Assembly: GCA_900320795.1 (NCBI GenBank)
Contig: ONTQ01000012.1
Span: 1-42,235, forward strand
Length of the DNA: 42,235 nt
Direction: 5' to 3'
From: an uncultured Bacteroidales bacterium
GTDB lineage: Bacteria; Bacteroidota; Bacteroidia; Bacteroidales; UBA932
Part shown: positions 7,905 to 16,353 of the stretch, one piece after another
How positions within the stretch are numbered: the first letter of the stretch is position 1
Layout of the letters: each line of letters opens with the position of its first letter
Made by a program: the position numbers and the translations under genes
Notes under the pieces: generated by a model
The model's database searches: none
What the model saw: the letters and a program-made list of their open reading frames with translations, nothing else
What the model was told of the DNA's origin: nothing

Positions 7905-8630
7905 CTATTCCCAGTTACCTGCGTTGTTGTTGGGAGCGGTTACGCTACCCACCTGCAGGCCTTCGTACTTGTTCTGATCCCGGCGTTCTGCATCCAGGTT
8001 GATGCGGAGCTGGTTGTCCAGACCCTTGCACAGGGCCTTGTAAGGCATACGGGCCTCGAAGAGAGGCACCTGAACACCGGATACGGTCTTGATGGCGGAT
8101 TCCATTTCCGTGCGCTGACCGCCGGAGAAAGGAATGAAAGCCAGGGAGTCGATGCTGAAATCCGGGCGATTGTTGAAAAGGGTATCTTTCACGGGAATTT
8201 CCGTAACGGTGGAGAACACCACTTTTTGACCGGCTTTGTAGGCATCCAGGTAAGCGGCAGCCAACTTGGCATTGAGGTCTGCTCCCTTGAGACGGGGATT
8301 GGCCTTCTGTACGGCCTTCTTGATGGCGTCGGTGTTGGCTACTGCCAGGGAGTCATCGTTGGAGCCAATCTGCATGATGATATCCATCTTGCCGGTTTCA
8401 TAGAACATCTTGAGGGAATCCACCGTGGGGCTGAAACGACCGTTGACGCTCTTGAAGGCAACCTGGAGGGTACGAATGTCTTTGAGACGCTGGATGGCGA
8501 CCTGAGAACGGGAAGCGACAGCCTTGTTGAATTCAACGGGCTTCTGAACGCTTTTCACCGTGAGCCATACGAGGAGGCAGATAATGGCTGCCAGAAGGAT
8601 TTCGAGACCGATTTTTAAACCTTTGTTCAT
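7905..8630 (-). CDS. Conserved hypothetical protein with N-terminal membrane anchor
   Basis: 241 aa. Begins MNKGLKIGLEILLAAIICLLVWLTV, a single hydrophobic segment (residues about 8-26) without a signal-peptidase or lipobox site, so the rest probably lies in the periplasm as an anchored domain. Next is a helical stretch rich in charged residues (KDIRTLQVAFKSVNGRFSPTVDSL) that resembles the long N-terminal helix of pseudopilin-like proteins. The C-terminal part (IDSLAFIPFSGGQRTEME, VQVPLFEARMPYKAL) has no motif I recognise. It is the first gene of the operon leading to DUF3822, rsmD, cstA and the HerA-like gene. Function unknown. Confidence 0.75.
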   Translation of the reverse strand: MNKGLKIGLEILLAAIICLLVWLTVKSVQKPVEFNKAVASRSQVAIQRLKDIRTLQVAFKSVNGRFSPTVDSLKMFYETGKMDIIMQIGSNDDSLAVANTDAIKKAVQKANPRLKGADLNAKLAAAYLDAYKAGQKVVFSTVTEIPVKDTLFNNRPDFSIDSLAFIPFSGGQRTEMESAIKTVSGVQVPLFEARMPYKALCKGLDNQLRINLDAERRDQNKYEGLQVGSVTAPNNNAGNWE

Positions 8631-8664
8631 TATTTTAGTGTTTTATAATTTTCTAAACTTCCGA

Positions 8665-8672
8665 CAAAGTTA
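8665..8672 (-). promoter_or_regulatory. Bacteroidetes -7 box (TAACTTTG) for the five-gene operon
   Basis: Minus-strand TAACTTTG fits TAnnTTTG exactly and lies 34 nt before the ATG at 8630, a normal leader length. It faces away from the nrnA promoter 33 bp to the right, so this short intergenic region is a divergent promoter pair. Confidence 0.6.
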
Positions 8673-8705
8673 AAAAAATCATTTCTCAAAAGCAATAATC
8701 TTTTG

Positions 8706-8713
8706 TAAATTTG
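8706..8713 (+). promoter_or_regulatory. Bacteroidetes -7 box (TAAATTTG) for the nrnA operon
   Basis: TAAATTTG fits TAnnTTTG exactly and ends 21 nt before the ATG at 8735. It is the likely promoter for the plus-strand genes 8735-16353. A weak TTTC lies near the -33 position. Confidence 0.55.
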
Positions 8714-8734
8714 CCATCGCAAAAAGTTTTGCCC

Positions 8735-9757
8735 ATGGATTCCATCCATCAAGAGAGCATCCTTCAGTTCAAGGCCCTTGTGCAGCAAGCTGCCAAGCTG
8801 GCCGTCGTCGGTCATACGCACCCGGACGGAGACGCCCTGGGCGCCGCCACCGGCATGGCCCTATCCCTGCTCTCCCGGGGCAAAAAGGATGTCACCTGCG
8901 TGTTCTCGGACACTCCGGGCGAAAATCTCCGTTTCATCCTCTCCCGGGAAGTTCCGTACTGTTTCCATGACCAGGAAGCGGAAAAGGCCGAAGCCATCCT
9001 CCGCGGGGCAGACCTTATCATCCTCCTGGACTGCAATGCCTTTGACCGTACGGAAGCCCTGCAACCTTTCCTGGAAGCCTCCCCTGCCTGGACAGTACTT
9101 ATCGACCATCACCTGAATCCCGACCGGGACCGTTTCGACGTCGTGTTCTCCACCCCGGAGATTTCTTCGGCTTCGGAACTGCTGTACTGGGTGCTCAAGG
9201 CGATGGACTGGGAGGTGACGGTCGCCGCCGGCACGGCCCTTCTTACCGGAATGACCACGGACACCAACAATTTTGCCAACTCCGTGTTCCCTTCTACCTT
9301 CCGGATGGCGTCGGAACTGATTGCCGCCGGCATCGACCGGGATGCGCTGCTGCAGACCCTCTACAATACCTGCCGTGAGAACCGGGTCAGACTGATGGGA
9401 TATATGCAGTACGAAGGGCTCAAACTCCTCCCCTGCGGTGGCGCGTACATGATTCTTACCCGGGAAATCCAGCAGCGCTTCGATCTCCGTGAAGGAGAAT
9501 CCGAAGGCCTCGTGAACGTGCCGCTCACCATCGGAGCAGTCCGCCTGAGTCTGCTTCTGAAGGAAGACCAGGGCCACTTCCGTGTCTCCATCCGTTCCAA
9601 GAAGGGGACATCGGCCCAGGCCCTTGCGCAGCGCTGCTTCCACGGCGGCGGCCATGAAAACGCCTCCGGTGGAAAACTGTTCATCGGCCCGGATATCTCC
9701 TCCGCGGAAGAAGCCGCCACGTACGTTGAAAACGCCCTCAAAACCTTCCTGAAATGA
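8735..9757 (+). CDS. nrnA: DHH-family phosphoesterase, NrnA-like oligoribonuclease/pAp phosphatase
   Basis: 340 aa from the ATG at 8735; an earlier in-frame start at 8711 would lie inside the promoter box. DHH domain: GHTHPDGDALGAATG (His27, His29, Asp31, Asp33), LLDCNAFD (Asp99) and the signature IDHHLNP (Asp124-His126), all manganese ligands, then TDTNNFANS. C-terminal DHHA1 domain with GGGHENASGG near residue 308. NrnA proteins degrade short RNA oligonucleotides from the 5' or 3' end and can dephosphorylate pAp. The protein is cytosolic. Its stop overlaps the next start (ATGA at 9754-9757), coupling it to two lipoproteins. Confidence 0.93.
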   Translation: MDSIHQESILQFKALVQQAAKLAVVGHTHPDGDALGAATGMALSLLSRGKKDVTCVFSDTPGENLRFILSREVPYCFHDQEAEKAEAILRGADLIILLDCNAFDRTEALQPFLEASPAWTVLIDHHLNPDRDRFDVVFSTPEISSASELLYWVLKAMDWEVTVAAGTALLTGMTTDTNNFANSVFPSTFRMASELIAAGIDRDALLQTLYNTCRENRVRLMGYMQYEGLKLLPCGGAYMILTREIQQRFDLREGESEGLVNVPLTIGAVRLSLLLKEDQGHFRVSIRSKKGTSAQALAQRCFHGGGHENASGGKLFIGPDISSAEEAATYVENALKTFLK

Positions 9758-10323
9758 AAAAAAGCTCTGTCATATTGCTCGCCGCTATCGTTCTGGCGGG
9801 GCTGGGTGCCTGCTCCAAGGAATCGCTCAAGGCCACGTACGACAAGCAAATCTCTTACATCGAAGGTTTCATCACCGCCCAGATGAATGCCGACACGAAC
9901 GCCACCCTTGTCCGCAACGGCAATGCCTACCGCCTCACCCTCCACGACACGCTGGACCGCATCTTCGGCCAGCGGGACTCCCTCCGGGAAGGCGGACGGG
10001 TTTCGCTCCTTTATGCCTGTTATCTCCTCACCGGTTCCACCATTACCACCGGCAACCTGATCGCCACCAATGTAAAAACGATTGCCGAACAGGCCAAGTG
10101 GGAGCTTTCCGATACGCTCCGCTACAAACTGGACACCCTCACTCTGGACAAGTCGCTTGTCAGCGGCCTGCAAGATGGTCTGCAGGGGGTGCAGCAGTAT
10201 GACGAGTGCGTGATTCTGTTTACCGGAGAATTTGGTTTTGGAAATGTAGAACGGGGCACGATTCCTGCAAGAAGTGCCCTGGCGTATTATTTTTGGATTG
10301 AGAATATAGACAATGAGAAATAA
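9754..10323 (+). CDS. FKBP-like lipoprotein (first of two)
   Basis: 189 aa. Signal peptide with lipobox LGAC gives a lipoprotein anchored at about Cys20. The C-terminal half ends in a pattern typical of FKBP-type peptidyl-prolyl isomerases: GLQDGLQGVQQYDECVILFTGEFGFGN, then IPARSALAYYFWIENI. The N-terminal half is not clearly FKBP, and the usual early FKBP residues are hard to find, so catalysis is uncertain. It is translationally coupled to nrnA upstream (4-nt overlap) and to a second FKBP lipoprotein downstream. A periplasmic or outer-membrane protein-folding role is inferred. Confidence 0.75.
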   Translation: MKKSSVILLAAIVLAGLGACSKESLKATYDKQISYIEGFITAQMNADTNATLVRNGNAYRLTLHDTLDRIFGQRDSLREGGRVSLLYACYLLTGSTITTGNLIATNVKTIAEQAKWELSDTLRYKLDTLTLDKSLVSGLQDGLQGVQQYDECVILFTGEFGFGNVERGTIPARSALAYYFWIENIDNEK

Positions 10324-10324
10324 C

Positions 10325-11344
10325 ATGTTCAAAAGAATCCCGCTTGCCTTTATCGCCGGTCTCCTGATGGCCGGCTGTGCAAAGGAATCAACCCTGACCA
10401 CCGGAGAAAAGGCCCAGAAATATATGGAAAAATTCATTGAGAAGTACTATCCTTTCGTCACGCCCAATGAATATGGCATTTATGTCCTGGAAGACAAGCC
10501 CGGGACCGGCAAGCTCTGGAGCGAGGATTCTCTCTACACCGATGCCTGCACCACCATCCGCGGCCTTGACGGCACCATTACCTCCACGCAGGAAGAGAAA
10601 CTGGCCCGACAGCTGGGGACTTATGTCAAGGGTAATTACTACGGTCCCCGCTTCCTGCAGACGGGCGAAAACGCCAGCTATGCCGGACTGGATGCCGTCC
10701 TGCAGGGAATGCGGGCAGGCGGAACGCGGAAAGCCATTGTTCCGGCCTGTCTGCTGACCACCAGCCGCTACAAGACCTATAAGGAATATCTGGACAACAG
10801 TTCCCAGGACAGTGCCCTGGAATATACCGTCACCCTGGGCGGGCAGACCAACGACATCGACCAGATGGAAAGGGACAGTCTGGCACGCTTTATCCTCCGC
10901 AACTTCGGAAAGGGAATCAAGCCTCTGCCCCACGCAAAAGACATGGATGCCGACGGCAGTTTCTATTTCATCACGGACAGCTCTGCCTTCGCCGGCAAGA
11001 AGAAATTCCCTGCCGATACCACCATCAAGATCAACTACACCGGTCTGCTTCTGAACGGGCAGGTTTTTGACACGACCCTGGAAAAAGTGGCCAAAGATGC
11101 CGGCATCTATAACAACGCCAAGACCTACGAGCCTTCCAACCTGACCATCGCCACCAATTACTCGGAAGTAAAGCTGAACGACAGTTCCCTCATTGATGGC
11201 TTCTCGGCCGGCATTTCCCAGATGCACTGGCTGGGGCAGAGGGGCGTCATCCTGTTCATCTCTGCCCTGGGCTACGCCAATACCGGAAGCGGACAGACCA
11301 TCCCGCCCTACTCTCCGCTCATGTTTGAAGTCGAGCTCCAGTAG
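10325..11344 (+). CDS. FKBP-type peptidyl-prolyl isomerase lipoprotein (second of two)
   Basis: From the ATG at 10325, MFKRIPLAFIAGLLMAGC forms a compact lipoprotein signal (339 aa). An alternative ATG at 10313 adds four residues and overlaps the previous gene by 11 nt. Two FKBP-like modules are visible. The first lies around residues 40-165 and ends GLDAVLQGMRAGGTRKAIVP. The second, near the C-terminus, has the classic INYTGLLLNGQVFDTT, then GFSAGISQMHWLGQRGVILFISALGYAN and IPPYSPLMFEVEL. The second module is the better candidate for activity. Predicted to be a lipid-anchored extracytoplasmic folding factor; it follows its likely paralogue directly. Confidence 0.85.
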   Translation: MFKRIPLAFIAGLLMAGCAKESTLTTGEKAQKYMEKFIEKYYPFVTPNEYGIYVLEDKPGTGKLWSEDSLYTDACTTIRGLDGTITSTQEEKLARQLGTYVKGNYYGPRFLQTGENASYAGLDAVLQGMRAGGTRKAIVPACLLTTSRYKTYKEYLDNSSQDSALEYTVTLGGQTNDIDQMERDSLARFILRNFGKGIKPLPHAKDMDADGSFYFITDSSAFAGKKKFPADTTIKINYTGLLLNGQVFDTTLEKVAKDAGIYNNAKTYEPSNLTIATNYSEVKLNDSSLIDGFSAGISQMHWLGQRGVILFISALGYANTGSGQTIPPYSPLMFEVELQ

Positions 11345-11346
11345 CC

Positions 11347-12747
11347 ATGGCAGGAACAGCCGTACCTGCAGAGCTCGGAACCAAGCCCATCGGCTCTCTG
11401 ATCCGGCAGTACGCCGTCCCCGGCATCATCGCCATGACGGCGTCTTCGCTGTATAATATGGTGGACAGCGTTTACATCGGCCACATTGCCGATGTAGGGT
11501 CGCTGAGCATCGCCGGCCTCGCCGTCACCTTCCCCCTGATGAACATCTCCACCGCGTTCGGAACGCTGGTGGGCGTGGGCGCCGCCACCATGATTTCCGT
11601 CCTGCTGGGGCAGAAGAACTACCAGGTGGCCGGAAAGGTCCTGTGCAACGACGTTACCCTGAACATCATCACGGGCGTGATTTTCACCGCCGTCATGTTG
11701 CTGTGGATGGACCCCATCCTGCGCTTTTTCGGCGCTTCGGACGCTACCCTCCCCTTTGCCCGGGACTACATGACCATCATCGCCATCGGGAACGCCGTCA
11801 CGCACCTGTATTTCGGAATGAACGCCATCATCCGCTCGTCCGGGAATCCCAAACTGGCGATGGGCCTTACCCTGTTCACAGTAACCTCCAACGCCATTCT
11901 GGACCCCATTTTCATCTTCGTGCTGGGAATGGGAATCCAGGGGGCCGCACTGGCCACCGTCCTGTGCCAGTGCATGGCGCTGTGCTATACATTCTGGTAT
12001 TTTCTCAACCCCGGCCGCTTCCTGCACCTTCCCCGTTCCTGGAAAATATTCCGGGTCGATTGGAAAATCGCCAAAGATTCCCTGGCCATCGGCATGGGAC
12101 CGTTCCTGATGAACCTCGCCAGCTGCATTGTCGTGCTGTTCATCAACCAGCAACTGGTCAAATGGGGCGGAGACCTCGCCATCGGAGCCTACGGAATCGT
12201 CAACCGCATCAGTTTCCTATTCGTGATGATCGTGATGGGGTTCAACCAGGGCATGCAGCCCATTGCAGGCTATAATTTCGGAGCCCGGCAATACGGCCGT
12301 GTCCGGGAGGTCTATATCAAAACTGCGGGCTGGGCCACGCTGGTACTCTGCATCGGCTTCCTGTTTTCCGAATTCCTCTCCGGTCCCATGGTAAGGGTTT
12401 TCACCAGCGATTCCATCCTCATCGAAAAGGCCGCCCACGGCCTGAGGGTCATGAACCTCGCCTTCCCCATCATCGGCTTCCAGATGGTCACCACCAACCT
12501 GTTCCAGTGTCTGGGCATGGTGAAAAAGTCCATCTTCCTGTCTCTGTCGCGGCAACTGCTCTTTCTGCTGCCCTGTATCTATATCCTGCCTTCGCTGCTG
12601 GAGTCGGAAAGCGGCGTCTGGTACAGTTTCCCCATTTCCGATACCATCGCGGCCGTCATCACCGCCCTCTTCGGACTGAGTCTCCTGAGGAAACTCGGGA
12701 AGCTCAGGGATGGAGACGACCCGGGCATCCTGGGAAGCCAGATTTAG
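11347..12747 (+). CDS. MATE family multidrug/Na+ antiporter
   Basis: 466 aa, about twelve membrane segments in two homologous halves. The first half has PGIIAMTASSLYNMVDSVYIGH and the second half MGPFLMNLASCIVVLFINQQL with the following MGFNQGMQPIAGYNFGAR, both typical of the MATE (DinF/MepA-like) family that expels cationic compounds against Na+ or H+. It starts 2 nt after the FKBP lipoprotein stop. Its stop TAG (12745-12747) overlaps the first two bases of a 27-bp dispersed repeat. Substrate unknown. Confidence 0.9.
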   Translation: MAGTAVPAELGTKPIGSLIRQYAVPGIIAMTASSLYNMVDSVYIGHIADVGSLSIAGLAVTFPLMNISTAFGTLVGVGAATMISVLLGQKNYQVAGKVLCNDVTLNIITGVIFTAVMLLWMDPILRFFGASDATLPFARDYMTIIAIGNAVTHLYFGMNAIIRSSGNPKLAMGLTLFTVTSNAILDPIFIFVLGMGIQGAALATVLCQCMALCYTFWYFLNPGRFLHLPRSWKIFRVDWKIAKDSLAIGMGPFLMNLASCIVVLFINQQLVKWGGDLAIGAYGIVNRISFLFVMIVMGFNQGMQPIAGYNFGARQYGRVREVYIKTAGWATLVLCIGFLFSEFLSGPMVRVFTSDSILIEKAAHGLRVMNLAFPIIGFQMVTTNLFQCLGMVKKSIFLSLSRQLLFLLPCIYILPSLLESESGVWYSFPISDTIAAVITALFGLSLLRKLGKLRDGDDPGILGSQI

Positions 12748-12772
12748 ATTCTTCACTTCGTTCAGAATGACA
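12746..12772 (+). repeat. 27-bp dispersed repeat, copy B (between MATE and kinase genes)
   Basis: Begins AGATTCTTCACTTCGTTCAG and ends AATGACA. It overlaps the MATE stop codon at its left end and supplies a possible ATG (12767-12769) of the next gene at its right end. Copy C in polA is the reverse complement of this unit with one difference. Confidence 0.88.
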
Positions 12773-13384
12773 AATAATATGCATACCATCATCAATATCG
12801 GCCGGTCTTTCGGCAGCGCCGGCGGCCATATCGGGCATGCCATCGGCCAGAAACTGGGCATTCCGTTCTATGACAACGAACTGATCTCCAAGGTGGCCGA
12901 GGAAGAAGGCTACTCCAAGAGCCTGTTCGCCAAGGCCGAGGAAAAAAGCCTGTTTTCTTTTTCCAGTTTCTTCGCTTCCAGCCGTCTGGGCTATATGGAC
13001 GGAGGCTATGTCAGCGACAATGTGATGTTCGGTATCCAGAGCGAGGTCATCAAGGCCATCGCGGCCAAGGGAGATGCCATCATCATCGGCCGCTGTGCCG
13101 ACTACATCCTTCGGGACCTCGACTGTCTCAACGTATTCATTACCGCACCGGAGCCTTACCGCATCCAAAGCCTGGTGAAAAGCGAGGGAATCAGTGCCGA
13201 AGAGGCCGAGAAACTGATGCGCCGCAAAGACCGCACCCGCGAGACCTACTACAATTACTACACGTTCGGCGCCTGGGGGCAAGCCTCCAACTACCACCTT
13301 TGCGTGGACAGTTCCATCCTCGGAGTGGAAGGGACGGCCGACCTTATCATCGACTTCGGACGACGCACCGGTAAAATTAAGTGA
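12767..13384 (+). CDS. Cytidylate kinase-like protein (Cytidylate_kin_2 family)
   Basis: 205 aa if it starts at 12767, 201 aa from the ATG at 12779. The family's N-termini begin with the HTIINIGRSFGSAGG motif, so 12779 is equally likely; the earlier ATG lies inside a dispersed repeat. GRSFGSAGGHIGHAIGQKLGIPFYDNELI is the P-loop-like signature of Cytidylate_kin_2; then IIIGRCADYIL and a lid-like segment RRKDRTRETYYNYYT. These proteins are homologous to CMP kinases, but their real substrate is mostly untested. It is coupled to the downstream serine hydrolase by a 4-nt GTGA overlap. Confidence 0.85.
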   Translation: MTNNMHTIINIGRSFGSAGGHIGHAIGQKLGIPFYDNELISKVAEEEGYSKSLFAKAEEKSLFSFSSFFASSRLGYMDGGYVSDNVMFGIQSEVIKAIAAKGDAIIIGRCADYILRDLDCLNVFITAPEPYRIQSLVKSEGISAEEAEKLMRRKDRTRETYYNYYTFGAWGQASNYHLCVDSSILGVEGTADLIIDFGRRTGKIK

Positions 13385-14610
13385 AGAAAGCGGGCTTCAT
13401 ACTGACTCTTCTTCTTGCCCTTGCCGGAGGGTCGTGCCTTTCGCACAGCCGACACGCGCCGCAGGTGGTGCAGGAGCCTGTTCTCTGGCGGGATTCTCTC
13501 AACATAGACATCACCAACGACCTGTCTTCCCTCCCGGAAATGGACGAGGTGGTGGACAGTTTCATGACCTTCTGGAGCCTCCACGGGGTTTCACTGGCCG
13601 TAAGCCGCCACGATTCCCTCCTCTATGCCCGCGGTTATGGAAAGGCCGATGCCGTGACACCCATGACACCGGGAACCACCCTCCGCCTGGCCTCCGTCTC
13701 CAAGTTACTGACCGCCGTGGGAATCATGCGCCTTCAGGAAAAGGCGCAGTTGTTCCTGGATTCTCCCGTCTTCGGCCCCTATGGCATCCTGAACGAATAC
13801 GATTCCTTCATCCGGGACGACGACTACTATCTCATCACCGTTGAGCACCTGCTCCGCCACCAGGCCGGCTTCTCTTCCCGGGGCGGGGACCCTGTGTTCT
13901 CCCCCTACCCTTCCCGGAAAGAACTTCTGAAAACGCAGCTTTCCCGGAAACTGTCCTTTGAGCCCGGAACCACGCAGGAGTATTCCAACTTCGGTTTCCT
14001 GCTTCTTTCGCTCATCATAGAAAAAGTATCCGGCATGCCTTACGAGGCGTTTATGCAGCAGGAAGTCTTTATTCCCGCCCATTGTTACGGATTTCGGCTG
14101 GCCGGCAATTATCCGGAAGACCGGAATCCCGGTGAAAGCCGCTATTACATGCATCCCGAAGCCGTTCAGTCTCCTTCCTTCGACGGACGTTTCGCCGCCG
14201 TGGACAAGTGCTATGGGGGCAACAATATCAGCGGCTCGCTGGGCGCAGGAGGCTGGACAGGCTCGTCCGTCGAACTGTCCCGACTGATAGCCGCCATCAA
14301 CGGAAAAGGCCCTGTGGAAGATATCCTGCTGCCTTTTTCCGTGAACCAGATGACCAATTATTACGATTCGGACACGTTCTCCCTGGGATGGAACGACACC
14401 AAGCCAACGGGCGAATGGACCCGTTCCGGTTCCTTTTCCGGCACGCAGGCCCTCATCAAGACCTACCCCGACGGGGAATGCTGGATTTTCATTTCCAATA
14501 CCTCTACCTGGCGCGGTTCCCGCTTTGCCCGCAACATTTCCGATCTATTCGAGAACCTGCGGAGCCGGTTTAGCACCCAACTTCCTTCCCGAGACCTTTT
14601 CCGCGAATAA
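13381..14610 (+). CDS. Serine hydrolase of the class C beta-lactamase/penicillin-binding fold
   Basis: 409 aa from a GTG start at 13381 that overlaps the kinase stop (GTGA). N-terminal export signal, with Cys19 in an atypical lipobox (GGSC), so possibly a lipoprotein. Catalytic motifs of the PF00144 family are present: S105-V-S-K108 (LASVSKLL), Y201-S-N203 (EYSNFGFLL), and a third motif near RSGSFSGTQAL where HxG or KTG is usual. Such proteins include esterases, D-amino-peptidases and peptidoglycan-directed enzymes; true beta-lactamase activity is unlikely to be its role. Extracytoplasmic. Next to an esterase gene 12 nt downstream. Confidence 0.85.
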   Translation: MKKAGFILTLLLALAGGSCLSHSRHAPQVVQEPVLWRDSLNIDITNDLSSLPEMDEVVDSFMTFWSLHGVSLAVSRHDSLLYARGYGKADAVTPMTPGTTLRLASVSKLLTAVGIMRLQEKAQLFLDSPVFGPYGILNEYDSFIRDDDYYLITVEHLLRHQAGFSSRGGDPVFSPYPSRKELLKTQLSRKLSFEPGTTQEYSNFGFLLLSLIIEKVSGMPYEAFMQQEVFIPAHCYGFRLAGNYPEDRNPGESRYYMHPEAVQSPSFDGRFAAVDKCYGGNNISGSLGAGGWTGSSVELSRLIAAINGKGPVEDILLPFSVNQMTNYYDSDTFSLGWNDTKPTGEWTRSGSFSGTQALIKTYPDGECWIFISNTSTWRGSRFARNISDLFENLRSRFSTQLPSRDLFRE

Positions 14611-14622
14611 CCTTCATGCCAT

Positions 14623-16353
14623 ATGAAAAAGATTCTTTTACCCCTTGTCCTTCTTTTTGCCGGCCTCACCCTCCTCGCCCAGGAGCGTATGCCGCTGTGG
14701 CCGGACGGCCGTATGCCGGATGCCCAGCCGCACCAGATTGCGGCCATGACCGATGTCTCCGGGGCTCCCGGATTCAACCCGGATGCCCACCGGATGCCTT
14801 ACCTTGAGTGGTTCGAAGCCCCCGAGAATCCCAACGGAGCCTGCATGATCCTGATTTCCGGCGGCGCCTACCAGAACACCTGCGACATGGCGCTGGTCAA
14901 GTACTGGCGCGAAGAACTCACCCGGGTGGGCGTACAGTGCGTAAGCCTGGTGTACCGCACACCCCGCCCGGTGGGGCTGGCGATCTATCAGTCGGCCTGG
15001 GAAGACGGTCAGCGGGCCGTGCGCCTGGTGCGCAACCAGGCCTCCAGGCGCGGATTCAACCCGGAAAAAATCGGCGTGGTGGGTATGTCGGCGGGGGGCC
15101 ATCTGTCCCTGCTGCTGGCAACGGCTTCCCAGACCCGGGCCTATCCTTCCGTGGACGACCTTGACAGCGTTCCCTGCCACATCAACTGGGCCATCGTGAA
15201 CGCCCCCGCCTATGTTACCACCGACGGCGAAAAGGGTACCACCTGCTCGCGCGACGGCTATGGCCCCGACGTTACCCTGAGCAGCGTGTTTCCCTTCGAC
15301 GAGAAGACCTGCCCCATGAGCCTGCACCACGGCCAGAACGACCCCTACTCTCCCAATGCATCCACCTTGGTTTACAGGAAGTTGCGTGAGATGGGAATTC
15401 CCGCCGAACTGCATCTGTACCCGCGCCGCGGCCACGGGGCCTTCGGCTTTGAACGGGGAATCGAGTTCCTGCGGCAGATGGGCTTTATCGGCCGGCCGGA
15501 GAGCGAAGTGAACATCATGGACCGCTTCCATTCGGACGCCGACCGGGCCGTGTACGTCAAGGAAGACCTCTGGCCGGAAGGGAAGATTCCGGATTTCCAG
15601 GAGCACCAGTGCATCCCTTACCTGGAATGGCACATCCCGGCCGAACTCAAGACCGACGCCATCCAGATTGTCTATTCCGGCGGCTCATATCAGGGGAACG
15701 ATCCCGACGGCTTTGAAGCCGCTCCCACCCGGCGCTATCTCAATGCACAGGGCATGGCCGTGGTAACCCTGAAATACCGCACGCCCCGTCCCAAGGGACT
15801 GGCCAAGCATACCACGGCCTGGCAGGATTTGCAGCGGGCGGTGCGGCTTGTCCGCAGCCAGGCGGCCTCCTACGGCCTTAACCCGGACAAAATCGGCATC
15901 ATGGGATCGTCGGCCGGCGGACACCTTACCCTGATGGGCGTCACCTCTTCGCGTCACCGCGCCTACTGGCCGATCGATGAGGTGGACAAACTCTCCTGCA
16001 AAGTTCAGTGGGGAATCGGCATTTATCCGGCCTATGCCCTCACGGACGGCCTGGATGCCTACAACACCACCGGCGGCAATGCCGACAGCGCCGTCCTGGC
16101 GCCGGAGTTCAGTTTCGACCCCGACACCGCCCCGATGCTTCTGATCCACGGCGATGCCGACGGCTGGGCCGCCATGAACTCGGTGAAGGTGTGGGAAAAA
16201 CTTCGCTCGATGGGTATTTCCTCCGAACTGCACACCCTTGCCACCCGGAAGCACTGCTTCCAGCAAAAGGCTTCTCCGGCCACGGGCAGTTACACCTGGC
16301 AGGACCGCATCGGAGACTTCTTGCGGGAAATGAACCTTCTTCCCAAAGACTAG
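14623..16353 (+). CDS. Tandem two-domain alpha/beta-hydrolase esterase, secreted
   Basis: 576 aa with signal peptide (cleavage near LLAQ/ERMP). Two homologous hydrolase domains lie in one chain. Domain 1 (about 25-290): oxyanion segment ILISGGAYQ, nucleophile elbow GMSAGGH (Ser156), Asp240 in HGQNDP and His271 in RRGHGAFGF. Domain 2 (about 310-574): YSGGSYQ, GSSAGGH (Ser430), HGDAD (Asp511/513) and His544 in RKHCF. Both share the YRTPRP and AWxDxQRAVRLVR segments, proof of internal duplication, and both triads look complete. Resembles the BD-FAE/acetylxylan-esterase-like group that removes acyl groups from plant polysaccharides. It ends convergently with the GDPD gene, the two stop codons sharing CTAG at 16350-16353. 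Confidence 0.88.
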   Translation: MKKILLPLVLLFAGLTLLAQERMPLWPDGRMPDAQPHQIAAMTDVSGAPGFNPDAHRMPYLEWFEAPENPNGACMILISGGAYQNTCDMALVKYWREELTRVGVQCVSLVYRTPRPVGLAIYQSAWEDGQRAVRLVRNQASRRGFNPEKIGVVGMSAGGHLSLLLATASQTRAYPSVDDLDSVPCHINWAIVNAPAYVTTDGEKGTTCSRDGYGPDVTLSSVFPFDEKTCPMSLHHGQNDPYSPNASTLVYRKLREMGIPAELHLYPRRGHGAFGFERGIEFLRQMGFIGRPESEVNIMDRFHSDADRAVYVKEDLWPEGKIPDFQEHQCIPYLEWHIPAELKTDAIQIVYSGGSYQGNDPDGFEAAPTRRYLNAQGMAVVTLKYRTPRPKGLAKHTTAWQDLQRAVRLVRSQAASYGLNPDKIGIMGSSAGGHLTLMGVTSSRHRAYWPIDEVDKLSCKVQWGIGIYPAYALTDGLDAYNTTGGNADSAVLAPEFSFDPDTAPMLLIHGDADGWAAMNSVKVWEKLRSMGISSELHTLATRKHCFQQKASPATGSYTWQDRIGDFLREMNLLPKD

